Assembly (NCBI GenBank): GCA_009693055.1 | Contig: SHYA01000001.1 | Span: forward strand, 124,001 to 188,000 | Reading direction: 5' to 3' | DNA: 64,000 nucleotides | Origin: Dehalococcoidia bacterium | GTDB taxonomy: Bacteria; Chloroflexota; Dehalococcoidia; Lucifugimonadales; SHYT01 | Shown: positions 25,075 through 35,652 of the stretch, piece by piece | Numbering within the stretch: the first letter of the stretch is position 1 | How the letters are laid out: every line of letters begins with the position of its first letter | Made by a program: the position numbers and the translations under genes | The notes under the pieces: generated by a model | Seen by the model: the letters and a program-made list of their open reading frames with translations, nothing else | What the model was told of the DNA's origin: nothing | Database searches by the model: none

Positions 25075-25785
25075 TTGGTCAGCCAGATGACTTCGCTCCA
25101 TGCCGAGCCTCGCACCGTGCTAGGTAAGAAGGTCAAGAACCTGCTGAAAACGGGGATCACCCCCATCCACGTTTATGGCACGGGGGTTGAATCGCTCGCG
25201 CTCCAGGCTGGCACCGTGGCACTGCGCAAGGTGCTCATCGGCGCCGGCAAGAGCCGCCCCGTCTCGCTCCAGGTCGAGAGCGAAGCCACGCCGTTCATCT
25301 GCTTCGTCCGCGAGGTCCAATTTGACCCCCTGAACGAGCAGGTGCGCCACGTGGACTTCCTCCGCGTGGACATTACCCAGCGGATGACGTTCCAGGTCCC
25401 CGTGCGCGTCCGTGGCGAGGCTCCGGCGGTGCGCAAAGGCGGCTCTCTGCTCCTCATGGCCCGCGAGGTGACCGTGGAGTGCTTGCCGCTTGAGGCCCCC
25501 GCCGCTCTGGAAGCGGACGTCTCCGGCCTTGAGGAATTCGGAACCGGCATTCGCGCCTCGCAGTTGAACCTGCCGGCCGGGGTCACGCTGGTGACCGACC
25601 CAGATCAGGTCGTCGTCCAGGCCATGGCGCCCGTGAAGATCGTTGAACCGGAGCGCCCGGCCGCCGCCGCTGCGGGCGCAGCCGCCGCGCCTGCAGAAGG
25701 CGAAGCCGCCACTGAAGGCACAGCCAAGCCTGCGGAGGGCGGGGCCAAGCCTGCAGAGGGCAAGGGAAGAGGAGCCAAGGAATAA
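25075..25785 (+). CDS. rplY: Ribosomal protein bL25, general stress (CTC) form
   Basis: 236 residues. The N-terminal 5S-rRNA-binding beta barrel (LHAEPRTVLGKKVKNLLKTG, FDPLNEQVRHVDFLRVD) is followed by the CTC-type second domain and an Ala/Glu/Lys-rich low-complexity tail of about 45 residues (repeats of KPAEGGAKPAEG). TTG start at 25075 with AAGGAGT correctly spaced. Usually next to pth in other bacteria; here monocistronic. Confidence 0.93.
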   Translation: MVSQMTSLHAEPRTVLGKKVKNLLKTGITPIHVYGTGVESLALQAGTVALRKVLIGAGKSRPVSLQVESEATPFICFVREVQFDPLNEQVRHVDFLRVDITQRMTFQVPVRVRGEAPAVRKGGSLLLMAREVTVECLPLEAPAALEADVSGLEEFGTGIRASQLNLPAGVTLVTDPDQVVVQAMAPVKIVEPERPAAAAAGAAAAPAEGEAATEGTAKPAEGGAKPAEGKGRGAKE

Positions 25786-25965
25786 TCCCTTGTTGCTCCT
25801 GCCGCCTCAATGCTCCCACGCTGGCGGCGCCGGACCCTTCGGTCTCAACTCCGTCGCGTGGTCATGGCGTCCCGAAAATCTGGCGCACCGTATTCCCCGT
25901 TCCCTTAGGGTGCCCAACACGCCCTCAGGCTTTCCACCCTGTTGTGGGAACGTTAAGCTAAGAGC

Positions 25966-27153
25966 ATGAAACGCGCACCGTTCTGGGTATTCACCCTCGG
26001 CGCTGTCGCGGTTGTCTTGACCGCCGCAGGCTGCACCAGCGACGCCAAGGAAACGCCTGCGGCTGACGTCGCCGCCGCCTCAATCCCGGCAGCGCCACCA
26101 GCACCGGCCCCGGAGCCTGCGCCGCTACCGCCAACCGCGGAAGAGCTGGCCAAGGCCAGCGTGGTCACTCCCGTTGAGACGCCCCAGGCACCCGCACCCG
26201 CAGGCCGAGAGGCCATCACGCTGGAATCGTTCGCCGAGGTCGTCGCCAGGGCCCGGCCCGCGGTGGTGGGCATCGCCGTGGTGGCCCAGTCCATTGACCC
26301 GTTCTTCGGCTTATCCACCGCCGTGCAGACGGGCACCGGCGTCATCATCGACGCCCAGGGGTACATCCTCACCAACGAGCACGTCATCGCCAACGCCATC
26401 CGCATTGAGGTCGCCACCGACGACGAGCAGACGTTTATCGCCGAGGTGGTCGGCAAAGACGCCATGTCAGACCTTGCGGTCATCAAGATCACCGCGCCTG
26501 GCCCCCTCCATTCCCTCGCGTTCGCTCCACCCGACTCGTACCGCCCCGGCGACTGGGTTATCGCCATCGGCAACGCCCTGGGCTTGCCGGGCGGCCCGAC
26601 TGTCACCGTGGGCGTCATCGGCGCCGTGAACCGCACCATCGCGGTGGACGACCAGGTCATCAGCGACTTGGTCCAGACCGATGCATCCATCCACGAAGGC
26701 AACAGCGGCGGCCCGCTCGTAGACCTGGAGGGCCGTATCGTGGGCATCAACACCATCCTCTCGCTCAGAGGATCAGCCCAGGGCATCGGCTTTGCGATCA
26801 GCTCCTTCACCACGGCCCCGGTTGCGCGGGCTCTTATCGAAAACGGACGCGTCCCCTGGGCATGGCTCGGCCTCAGCGTCCAAGAGCTAAGCCCCTCCAA
26901 GGCGTTGGAGCTTGACCTGCCGGTCCGGAAGGGGATCATCGTGCTGGGGCTCACGCGCGGCGGCCCGGCACACGTGGCGGGCATCCTCCCCGGCGACGTG
27001 CTCCTCCGCCTGGACGACACGCCCCTGGCGAGCGTACGCGACATAGACGCGTTGCTCCGGGACCGGTACCAGGCCGGCGATACCGCGGCCGTCTTCTTCC
27101 TCCGCAACGGCCAGGAGCAATCCGTCCAGGTCACGTTCGCAACCGCGCCGTAA
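25966..27153 (+). CDS. HtrA/DegP-like serine protease, lipoprotein, one PDZ domain
   Basis: 395 residues. Signal peptide with lipobox LTAAGC (lipidated C23), Ala/Pro-rich linker to about residue 80, trypsin-like domain with triad H139 (TNEHVIAN), D169 (MSDLAVIK) and S247 (EGNSGGPL), and a C-terminal PDZ domain (VLGLTRGGPAHVAGILPGDV). It would degrade misfolded proteins on the outer face of the membrane. The membrane anchor is a lipid rather than the usual N-terminal helix. No operon partner; the Lon-N gene follows with its own promoter. Confidence 0.92.
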   Translation: MKRAPFWVFTLGAVAVVLTAAGCTSDAKETPAADVAAASIPAAPPAPAPEPAPLPPTAEELAKASVVTPVETPQAPAPAGREAITLESFAEVVARARPAVVGIAVVAQSIDPFFGLSTAVQTGTGVIIDAQGYILTNEHVIANAIRIEVATDDEQTFIAEVVGKDAMSDLAVIKITAPGPLHSLAFAPPDSYRPGDWVIAIGNALGLPGGPTVTVGVIGAVNRTIAVDDQVISDLVQTDASIHEGNSGGPLVDLEGRIVGINTILSLRGSAQGIGFAISSFTTAPVARALIENGRVPWAWLGLSVQELSPSKALELDLPVRKGIIVLGLTRGGPAHVAGILPGDVLLRLDDTPLASVRDIDALLRDRYQAGDTAAVFFLRNGQEQSVQVTFATAP

Positions 27154-27194
27154 GGCCGGCCGTGACACGTCCCTGCACTACCTCCATCCTGCGG

Positions 27195-27200
27195 TACAAT
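27195..27200 (+). promoter_or_regulatory. -10 of the Lon-N gene
   Basis: TACAAT in CTGCGGTACAATA, shared with the bL25 promoter. AGGAG at 27219 then gives a normal leader. Confidence 0.45.
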
Positions 27201-27229
27201 ACAACTAGCAGCCCCTTCAGGAGAAAACC

Positions 27230-27880
27230 GTGGCCCCTGAGCGCCGCGAGCTACCACTGTTCCCTCTCCGGTCCGTGCTGTTTCCAGGCACGGTGATACC
27301 GATGAACGTCTTTGAGCAGCGCTACCGCACAATGATGGCGGACGTCCTCGCCGGCGACGGCCACTTCGGCATCGTGCTGATCAAGGCCGGCCTTGAAGTG
27401 GGCGGCCCCGCCATGCCAATGGAGGTCGGCACCATCGCCCACGTCCAAGACCTTGAGCGCAGGCCGGACGGGGGCATGACCTTCAACGCCGTGGGAGGCA
27501 GCCGCTTCCGCATCCTGGAGCTGCTGCCGCCGCAGCCATACCTGCGCGGCAACGCAGAACTCCTGCCGGAAGACACCGCCGAGGTGCCTTCCGGGTTGGT
27601 TCAGCAGGTGCGCCAGGCGTTCTACGCCTACCTGGAGGCGTCCTCGGGCCTCACCGGCAGCTGGCTCCACGAGCGGTGCGCCCAGGCCGATGGCCCCGCT
27701 CTCTCGTACCTCGTGGCGTTCTCCATGGAGGCCCTGCCGCCGGTCAAGCAGTGGTTGCTGGAGATGCAAGGCCACCAGAAGCGGCTGGACTCGGAGCTGA
27801 GCCTGCTCCAGCACGAAACGGAGCTGCTCAAGCAGGCCCCCCGCTCTGCGCGTATGGCCCGCTTCCTCAACCTGAACTAG
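27230..27880 (+). CDS. LON substrate-binding domain protein
   Basis: 216 residues. LPLFPLRSVLFPGTVIPMNVFEQRY at the start is the Lon N-terminal domain (given here as positions 5-29), followed by a helical half ending LLKQAPRSARMARFL. No AAA or Ser/Lys protease domain, so it is the free-standing adaptor-type family rather than Lon itself. Function in bacteria is not established. GTG start after AGGAG. Confidence 0.88.
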   Translation: MAPERRELPLFPLRSVLFPGTVIPMNVFEQRYRTMMADVLAGDGHFGIVLIKAGLEVGGPAMPMEVGTIAHVQDLERRPDGGMTFNAVGGSRFRILELLPPQPYLRGNAELLPEDTAEVPSGLVQQVRQAFYAYLEASSGLTGSWLHERCAQADGPALSYLVAFSMEALPPVKQWLLEMQGHQKRLDSELSLLQHETELLKQAPRSARMARFLNLN

Positions 27881-27908
27881 CCGCTGTTCGGATATTCCTT
27901 CTGGGAGC

Positions 27909-27932
27909 CCAGAGGGGGTTCGCCCCCTCTGG
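27909..27932. terminator. UUCG-capped hairpin between convergent genes
   Basis: CCAGAGGGGG-TTCG-CCCCCTCTGG, a perfect 10-bp stem with an extra-stable TTCG loop, between the Lon-N gene and the end of atpC. No T-run, but well placed to terminate or protect both transcripts. Confidence 0.55.
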
Positions 27933-28047
27933 CGGACCGGGGTAACCAGCTTCCCGTCAAAAGCCGTGGCAGCCCGGCAACCTCCGGAGAAACGAAGAGC
28001 GAAGACCTCTTCAGCCCTCGCTCTCTGGATTGTCGGTTCGGCTCCGG

Positions 28048-28479
28048 CTACATGGGCGGGGGAACCCCTCCCCGTTCGCGGCGGCGGCGCGCCACGCGCA
28101 CTCGGATCTCGGCCCGCCGGAGGGAGCCGAGCGCCCGCTGGAGGTCAATCTCCTGGGTCCGCCCCACCAGCCGCTCCCGCGCGCGCCGCATCGCGGCCTG
28201 AGCGCGCTCCTCGTCAATCTCCTCCGCCCGCTCCGCGGCGTCCGCCAAAATCGTCACCTTGTTGCCGAAGACCTCCATAAACCCGCCGCTGATCGCGATG
28301 AATTGCTCCTGTCCGCCCTTCCTGATGCGCAGCTCGCCGGGAGCCAGCGCCGTCAGCAATGGCGCGTGGTGGGGCAAAATCCCAAGCTCGCCCTCAGTGC
28401 CAGGCGCTACCACCAGCTCCACCTCGTCCGTGAGGAGCGGGCGTTCCGCCGTGACAATCTCCAGTTTCATCGTCGCCAT
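28048..28479 (-). CDS. atpC: ATP synthase subunit epsilon
   Basis: 143 residues. The N-terminal beta barrel (LEIVTAERPLLTDEVELVVAPG, GILPHHAPLL) and C-terminal helical hairpin rich in Ala/Glu/Arg are normal. It is the last gene of the atp operon and modulates rotary catalysis. ATG 28479; an ATG at 28470 is equally good. Confidence 0.95.
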   Translation of the reverse strand: MATMKLEIVTAERPLLTDEVELVVAPGTEGELGILPHHAPLLTALAPGELRIRKGGQEQFIAISGGFMEVFGNKVTILADAAERAEEIDEERAQAAMRRARERLVGRTQEIDLQRALGSLRRAEIRVRVARRRRERGGVPPPM

Positions 28480-28500
28480 TGCTGCACCTCCGGCAGGGTC

Positions 28501-29910
<1,410 letters not shown>

Positions 29911-29922
29911 CTATCCTTCGGC

Positions 29923-29947
29923 GAAGGGCCTTCGGTGAAGGCCCTTC
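29923..29947 (-). promoter_or_regulatory. Intercistronic hairpin before atpD
   Basis: GAAGGGCCTTC-GGT-GAAGGCCCTTC, an 11-bp perfect stem with a 3-nt loop in the 62-bp atpG-atpD gap. No T-run; it ends about 10 nt before the AGGAGG of atpD. A role in mRNA stability or expression ratio is inferred. Confidence 0.5.
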
Positions 29948-29963
29948 AGCCAAGCGCGGACCC

Positions 29964-30824
29964 TTACTCCAGCGTAAGCGTACCCGTGATGATGTCCAAA
30001 AGCTCCGTCGTGATTGATGCCTGGCGCGCCTTGTTCGCCTCCAGCGTGAGGTCCCGCGCCAGGTCCTCAGCGTTGTCGGCGGCGTTGCGCATCGCCACCA
30101 TGCGAGCCGACTGCTCGCTGGCGTTGCTCTCCAGGACGGCGCTGTATACCTGCATCTCCACAATGCGCGGCAGCAAAGCGCTCAACAGCTGCAGCGACCG
30201 GGGCTCAAAAATGTAGTCCGTCGCCTGCCCCGGCTGCGTTGGCGCGGCCTGGACGGGCAGCAGCTGCCGTATCACCGGCCGCTGCACCGCGGTGTTGACG
30301 AACTGCGTGTACGCCAGGAAGACCGCGTCGCAGAAGCCGCTGCTGTAGTCGTCGATCACGACACGAGAGACCGCCGTGGTATCCGCCAGGACAGGCCGCT
30401 CCCCCAAGCCGGTAAAGGTCGCTCGGACATCGCGGCCCACCCGGACCATGAAGTCCCGTCCCTTCCGCCCGACCGTGACCACGGTAAACGGCGCGGCGTT
30501 CTGGACGATGAACGACCCCGAGCTCCGGTTCATGTTCCCGACAAGACCACCGCACAGCCCGCGGTCCGGCGTAACCTGCACCAGCGCAATCTTCTTCACC
30601 GGCCTGCGCCGAAGCAGCGGATGCGTCTCTGAAGGGTCCTCATTGGGCATGGAGGCCAGGTTGGCGAGCAGCTCCTGCATCTTGGCGGCGTAGGGGCGCG
30701 TGGCAAGCACAGCCGCTTGCGCACGGCGCATCTTGGCTGCGGCCACCATCTCCATGGCCTTCGTCAGCTTGCCCGTATTCTCGACGCTCCGAATACGGCG
30801 CCGGATCTGGCGTACGTTTGGCAT
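29964..30824 (-). CDS. atpG: ATP synthase subunit gamma
   Basis: 286 residues. The N-terminal coil RQIRRRIRSVENTGKLTKAM, the TPDRGLCGGLVGNMN block and the C-terminal NAADNAEDLARDLTLEANKARQASIT stretch (residues about 246-271) are the conserved rotor parts. Complete, in operon order after atpA. Confidence 0.97.
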   Translation of the reverse strand: MPNVRQIRRRIRSVENTGKLTKAMEMVAAAKMRRAQAAVLATRPYAAKMQELLANLASMPNEDPSETHPLLRRRPVKKIALVQVTPDRGLCGGLVGNMNRSSGSFIVQNAAPFTVVTVGRKGRDFMVRVGRDVRATFTGLGERPVLADTTAVSRVVIDDYSSGFCDAVFLAYTQFVNTAVQRPVIRQLLPVQAAPTQPGQATDYIFEPRSLQLLSALLPRIVEMQVYSAVLESNASEQSARMVAMRNAADNAEDLARDLTLEANKARQASITTELLDIITGTLTLE

Positions 30825-30854
30825 TGCTCCGTCTTCCTTCCCTAAAGCGGAATG

Positions 30855-32366
30855 TTACGCGGTGAACTGCTTCTGGAACTCCCCCAGCGCAGTCTTGAGC
30901 GTGTCTTCCATCGCATCGTCCAACTGCTTGGTCTCCGCAATCTTGCGGACGATCTCCGGATGGCCTGCCCTGATGAAACGTTGCGCGTCCTCTTCCCAGC
31001 GGCGCACCTTGGGCAGCGGGACGGCGTCCAGGAAGCCGTTCGCCACGGCGTACAGGATAATCACCTGCTCCTCAAGGGGCATCGGCGCAAACTGGCCCTG
31101 CTTCAACACCTCCACGGTGTGCTGGCCCCGCTCAAGCTGCCTGCGCGTGGCGGGGTCAAGGTCCTCGGTGCCCAGCTGCGCGAACGTCGCCAGCTCGCGG
31201 TACTGCGCCAGGTCAAGGCGCAGGCGGCCCGCCACGCGGCGCATCGCCTTCGTCTGCGCGGAACCGCCCACGCGCGAGACCGAAAGGCCCACGTTGACCG
31301 CCGGCCGCACGCCCGCGTTGAACAGGTCCGACTCCAGGTAGATCTGGCCGTCCGTAATGGAGATGACGTTCGTGGGGATGTACGCCGAGACGTCGCCCGC
31401 CTGCGTCTCAATAATCGGCAGGGCCGTCAGCGAGCCGCCGCCCATGCTGGCGTCCAGCTTGGCGGCGCGCTCCAGGAGCCGGCTGTGCAGGTAGAAGACG
31501 TCGCCCGGGTACGCCTCACGGCCGGCGGGCCGCCGCAGCAACAACGACATCTGGCGGTACGCCCAACCATGCTTGCTCAGGTCGTCGTACACGATCAGCG
31601 CCTCTTTGCCCTGCTCCATGAACTCCTCGCCCATCGCGCAGCCGGCGTACGGCGCCAGGTACTGCAACGCCGCGGGATCTGAAGAACCGCCAACCACCAC
31701 GATGGTGTGCGCCAGCGCCCCGTGACGCTCCAGGCTATCCACCACCTGGGCCACCTTGCTTGCCTTCTGCCCAATGGCCACGTAGATGCAGAACAGGTCC
31801 TTGCCCTTCTGGTTGATGATGGTGTCCAAGCAAAGGGCCGTCTTCCCCGTGGAGCGGTCGCCAATGACCAGCTCGCGCTGGCCGCGGCCGATGGGGATCA
31901 TCGCGTCGATCGCTTTCACGCCCGTCTGGACCGGCGTGTCCACGGACTTCCGCTTGGTGACGTCCGGGGCTACGCGTTCAACCGGGCGGGTCTTGGAGGT
32001 CTTGATGGGGCCCTTCCCGTCCAGCGGCCGGCCAAGGGGGTCCACCACGCGCCCGAGCAGCTCCGGCCCCACCGGCACCTCAACAAGGCGGTTCGTCGTC
32101 CGGACCTCGTCCCCCTCCTTCACCGCGCGGTCGTCGCCCAAGATGACAGCGCCCACGCTGTCCTCCTCCAGGTTGAGCGCAATGCCGAACAGCCCGTTCT
32201 TGAACTCCACCAGCTCGGTGGAGCGGCACGCGCTCAGGCCGTGGATCCGGGCTACGCCGTCGCCGACCTCCACCACCGTGCCCACGTCAGTCATCGTGAC
32301 CTGGGCGCCAAACCCTTCAATCTGTTGCTTGATGACCGAGGCGATATCCTGCCCTCGCAGTGTCAT
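30855..32366 (-). CDS. atpA: ATP synthase subunit alpha
   Basis: 503 residues. Non-catalytic P-loop GDRSTGKTA (usual Q is S), [29 protein letters not shown] and the C-terminal helical domain ending EFQKQF. Alternates with beta in the F1 hexamer. ATG 32366 follows AAGGAGGG. Confidence 0.98.
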   Translation of the reverse strand: MTLRGQDIASVIKQQIEGFGAQVTMTDVGTVVEVGDGVARIHGLSACRSTELVEFKNGLFGIALNLEEDSVGAVILGDDRAVKEGDEVRTTNRLVEVPVGPELLGRVVDPLGRPLDGKGPIKTSKTRPVERVAPDVTKRKSVDTPVQTGVKAIDAMIPIGRGQRELVIGDRSTGKTALCLDTIINQKGKDLFCIYVAIGQKASKVAQVVDSLERHGALAHTIVVVGGSSDPAALQYLAPYAGCAMGEEFMEQGKEALIVYDDLSKHGWAYRQMSLLLRRPAGREAYPGDVFYLHSRLLERAAKLDASMGGGSLTALPIIETQAGDVSAYIPTNVISITDGQIYLESDLFNAGVRPAVNVGLSVSRVGGSAQTKAMRRVAGRLRLDLAQYRELATFAQLGTEDLDPATRRQLERGQHTVEVLKQGQFAPMPLEEQVIILYAVANGFLDAVPLPKVRRWEEDAQRFIRAGHPEIVRKIAETKQLDDAMEDTLKTALGEFQKQFTA

Positions 32367-32409
32367 GGTTCTCCCTCCTTGAAGCCGCGCTGTGTGAGGA
32401 GAAGGCTTG

Positions 32410-32955
32410 CTAGCCGCTCTGTTCTCTGACCGTCCTCCTCAGGGCGTCCAGCCGGCTCCGGGTGCTTCCATCAATGACGTGGTCTCCAACGCGTACGACC
32501 ATGCCGCCCACGACGTCGGGGTCCACACGGCTCTCCAAGATGATCTCCTTGCCCCACGCCTTCTTCAGCTGCGCCGCGATCTGCTCCTTCTGCGCCTGGT
32601 CAAGCGGGACCGCGGTCACCGCCGTCGCCCGCAGAACCCCTTCCCGCTCCTCCGCCATCCGCTGGTACGCATCCTGGACCCGCGGGAGGAGGCCCAGCGC
32701 GCGCCGCTGCGCCAGCAGAGCCATCAGATTGGTTGCATGTTCCGAGAGGTCCGGCAGAATCTTGCGAACGACCGCAAGGAGGTCCGCAGCCCTCAGCCCG
32801 GGCGACTCCAACAGGTTGGCGACGCCCTGGCTGCGGACCACGTCCGCCATGGTCTGCAATTCGCGGCCCCAGCGGTCAAGTTGTCCCTGCTCTACCGCGA
32901 GCTGGAAGACCGCTTGCGCGTATCGCGTTGGTGTTGGGGCTTTCCGACCTGGCAC
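32410..32955 (-). CDS. atpH: ATP synthase subunit delta
   Basis: 181 residues, the OSCP-type stator link between F1 and Fo. [19 protein letters not shown] at the start and the C-terminal [21 protein letters not shown] with RLDALRRTV match the family. Its start lies 6 bp after the atpF stop. Confidence 0.95.
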   Translation of the reverse strand: MPGRKAPTPTRYAQAVFQLAVEQGQLDRWGRELQTMADVVRSQGVANLLESPGLRAADLLAVVRKILPDLSEHATNLMALLAQRRALGLLPRVQDAYQRMAEEREGVLRATAVTAVPLDQAQKEQIAAQLKKAWGKEIILESRVDPDVVGGMVVRVGDHVIDGSTRSRLDALRRTVREQSG

Positions 32956-32961
32956 GGCACC

Positions 32962-33462
32962 CTACCTGTTCGTTGACTGCTCGCTCTCGCGTAGCACCTG
33001 CTCAATAAGGTCGCGGTGGGCGGTGCGGTCCAAAGAACGCTCAACCACCCGCTCGGCGGCCGTGATGGCGAGGTCGGCAAACTGTCCTCGCAGCTCTTCA
33101 ACGGCCCTGTCCCGCTCCTGCTGGATCTGCTGCCGCGCCCGTTGGAGGAAGTCCTCCGCCTCTTTGCGGGCCTTCGCCAGCTCCTCCTCCCGAAAGCGGT
33201 CCGCCATCTCCCGGCCCTGCTCCAGCACCTGCTGGCTGCTCTTACGGGCCTCTCCCAGCTGCCGCTGCATCTCCTCCTGCGCCCGCGCCGCCTCCTGCTT
33301 GACGCGCTCCGCCTCATCCAGCGAGCTCTTCACCCGCTGGGAGCGCTGGTCCAGCATCTTCAGGATGGGCTTGTACCCCACCAGGTACAGCGCGACGGCC
33401 AGGATGCCAAAGTTGACCAGGTACACAATAAGGCTTGGCAGGTGCAAACCCAAATCAGACAC
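32962..33462 (-). CDS. atpF: ATP synthase subunit b
   Basis: 166 residues. One N-terminal membrane helix (LIVYLVNFGILAVALYLVGY), then a long charged coiled coil rich in Glu/Gln/Arg/Ala, forming the peripheral stalk dimer. Only one b-type gene is present, so a homodimer is expected. Confidence 0.95.
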   Translation of the reverse strand: MSDLGLHLPSLIVYLVNFGILAVALYLVGYKPILKMLDQRSQRVKSSLDEAERVKQEAARAQEEMQRQLGEARKSSQQVLEQGREMADRFREEELAKARKEAEDFLQRARQQIQQERDRAVEELRGQFADLAITAAERVVERSLDRTAHRDLIEQVLRESEQSTNR

Positions 33463-33509
33463 CGAAGCCTCCTCCTAGGACAGGTCGCTTTGGGACAGGT
33501 CGCCCGGCC

Positions 33510-33806
<297 letters not shown>

Positions 33807-33835
33807 TTACGCCCACATCCCGCGAGAGCGTGAGG

Positions 33836-33940
33836 CTATGAGTCGCGGCTGCTGTTGAGATAGGCAACGGCAGCCAGCCCAAGCGCCGCGCCCGCTATCC
33901 CGATGGCCGCTATGGCCAAACCCAACACCACAAAGACCAT
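33836..33940 (-). CDS. Small hydrophobic peptide (34 aa) in the atp operon
   Basis: ATG 33940 is preceded by AGGAGGAGGTAGG, the strongest ribosome site in the operon, and encodes 34 residues: MVFVVLGLAIAAIGIAGAAL, then GLAAVAYLNSSRDS. It is a single transmembrane helix with glycine/alanine packing motifs similar in style to subunit c helices. It lies 13 bp after the atpB stop and 77 bp before atpE on the same strand. I do not recognise a named family; it may be an assembly factor or accessory Fo peptide. Confidence 0.6.
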   Translation of the reverse strand: MVFVVLGLAIAAIGIAGAALGLAAVAYLNSSRDS

Positions 33941-33953
33941 CGCCTACCTCCTC

Positions 33954-35210
33954 CTAATGGTGATCGTGGCCCTCGCCCCCCTCATGGGGCGTGAGCGCCG
34001 ACGCGGCAAACACCACCGTCAGCCCGGCAAAGATGAGCGCCTGGATAAACCCGACCAGCAGCTCCAGCCCATAGAACGGGATCGTGAACAGGAACGTCAC
34101 CATGAACGCCGAGAGCAGCAGCAGTATCTCCCCCGCCATCATGTTGCCGAACAACCGGAAGGTGAAGCTCAAGAGCCGCACAAGATGGCCGGCAAACTCC
34201 AGGAAACCCAGGAAGAGCGCCATCACGTCGCCTCGGATGATGCGCTTGACGGGGAAGAACTGGGCCAAGTACCCGAGACGGAAGGTCCAGAGGCCTAGGG
34301 CCTCCACCATGACAAACGACACGAGCGCAAGCGCCAGCGGCATGTTGATGTCGGTCCCCGCGGGCCGCAAGAGCGTGGCGGAGAGCCCCGCGCCGCGTTT
34401 GTCCACCTCTCCTCCGGCCAGCTCCACCGCCTCCTCAATACCGCCCTCAAGTTTGTGTCCCTCCAGGATGATGGGGTGGGCCAACACGTGCCCATCGTTG
34501 ACGACGCGGACCTTGACCTGCTCCGCCTTCTTGTGCGCCTTCTCCTGGGCCTCCACGTGGGCCTCGTCCGCGGTCTTTCCCGTCGCCAGCTCCTCGGCCT
34601 CAAAAGCGGGCTCGTACCGCGCCGCGATGATCTCGTGCAGGTTGTCAATCTCCGCCCGCCGCCTTAGCTGGGGGGTATCCTCGTTGTCCACCACGAACTC
34701 TTCGTAGTGCGCGTCAATCTCGCTCAGCGTGACCGTGTCCCATCGCGTGATGCCCAGGGCCTGATAGATGGGAAGCAGGCTGATCCAAGCGTTGAACAGC
34801 ACGAACAAGAAAATCGTGCCGATGAGCGGAAAGAACCGGCGGGCGCGTCCGGCCCCAATGATGCTCTCCATGAAGCCCAGCAGCCCCTCCACAATCGCCT
34901 CAAGCAGGCTCTGCAGCCGGCCGGGCACAACCTTGATCCGGGAGGTGCCAAGCCAGAACAGCAGGATGAGCAGACCGCTGGCGATGAGGGAGGAGAGTAT
35001 GGTATTGGTGAGCTGGAACCCGCCGCCGCTCACCACCTCGCCCCTCTCTTCGCCCAGAATCTGCTGGGGGGGCATGTGGACTCCGGGGACGGGCAGCACG
35101 CCCTCTGCGTCGCGGAACATGGAGGAGCCGATGGCGCCGCCGACACAACCAACCAGGAAGAGGAGGAACAGGCCCAGGCCGATGATGAGGGGGAGCCGTT
35201 TGGCATTCAT
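33954..35210 (-). CDS. atpB: ATP synthase subunit a with large hydrophilic insert
   Basis: 418 residues against roughly 220-280 for most bacteria. The essential Arg (R352, SFTFRLFGNMMAGE) and the terminal helix LIFAGLTVVFAASAL are intact. Two additions stand out: an N-terminal helix with a lipobox-like LVGC followed by a ~45-residue extracytoplasmic stretch, and a charged insert of about 125 residues (158-283; rich in Glu/Ala/Lys/His) between WISLLPIYQALG and DINMPLALAL. The frame is unbroken, so the insert is probably expressed and would lie on one face of the membrane. Confidence 0.93.
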   Translation of the reverse strand: MNAKRLPLIIGLGLFLLFLVGCVGGAIGSSMFRDAEGVLPVPGVHMPPQQILGEERGEVVSGGGFQLTNTILSSLIASGLLILLFWLGTSRIKVVPGRLQSLLEAIVEGLLGFMESIIGAGRARRFFPLIGTIFLFVLFNAWISLLPIYQALGITRWDTVTLSEIDAHYEEFVVDNEDTPQLRRRAEIDNLHEIIAARYEPAFEAEELATGKTADEAHVEAQEKAHKKAEQVKVRVVNDGHVLAHPIILEGHKLEGGIEEAVELAGGEVDKRGAGLSATLLRPAGTDINMPLALALVSFVMVEALGLWTFRLGYLAQFFPVKRIIRGDVMALFLGFLEFAGHLVRLLSFTFRLFGNMMAGEILLLLSAFMVTFLFTIPFYGLELLVGFIQALIFAGLTVVFAASALTPHEGGEGHDHH

Positions 35211-35220
35211 GCTCGCAGAG

Positions 35221-35466
35221 TCACCTCGGTCTGTCCCCTGGGTGTTGCTTCTGGCCGGAGCGAGGTTCGGTCAAGAACGGCTCAACCATCCGGTAGACGC
35301 CATAGAAGGCCGCCGCTGTGCCTGACAGAACCCCCAACAGGATGAACAGCGGTGGGGTGCCAAGCCAGCGATCCAGGTACACACCGCCGAAGATGCCGCC
35401 TACGATGCAGGTGGCGATGTACCACCCGACGCCGGTTATCCTGAACGCCCAAGCCCACCATGGCAC
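35221..35466 (-). CDS. AtpZ/AtpI-like Fo assembly protein
   Basis: 81 residues, two helices. GWYIATCIVGGIFGGVYLD and TPPLFILLGVLSGTAAAFYG-YRM match the AtpZ (F0F1-ATPase subunit, gene 1-like) family, thought to help c-ring assembly or ion supply. It is the first gene of the operon, 10 bp before atpB. TGATACCCT upstream on this strand is a possible extended -10. Confidence 0.85.
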   Translation of the reverse strand: MPWWAWAFRITGVGWYIATCIVGGIFGGVYLDRWLGTPPLFILLGVLSGTAAAFYGVYRMVEPFLTEPRSGQKQHPGDRPR

Positions 35467-35586
35467 GGGTCACCGAAACCTGGTGTAGGGTATCACAAGG
35501 AGTTCCCGGAAGTCAACGGGCCGCGCCCCGTCTCTCCGCCAGCTCCCCTCGGGGTAGGAAACCTCTGCGCGCGGTAGTAAGCACAA

Positions 35587-35625
35587 GCGCCCCTCGCACA
35601 GACCCCGCGCCGCACGGAGGGGCGC
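35587..35625. terminator. Hairpin between the nuclease gene and the atp operon
   Basis: GCGCCCCTC / GAGGGGCGC, 9-bp stem with a 21-nt loop. No T-run. It lies in the gap between the end of the bifunctional-nuclease gene and the atp operon start. Confidence 0.35.
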
Positions 35626-35652
35626 CACGCGCAGGGTTCCTCGCTCGGGGCC

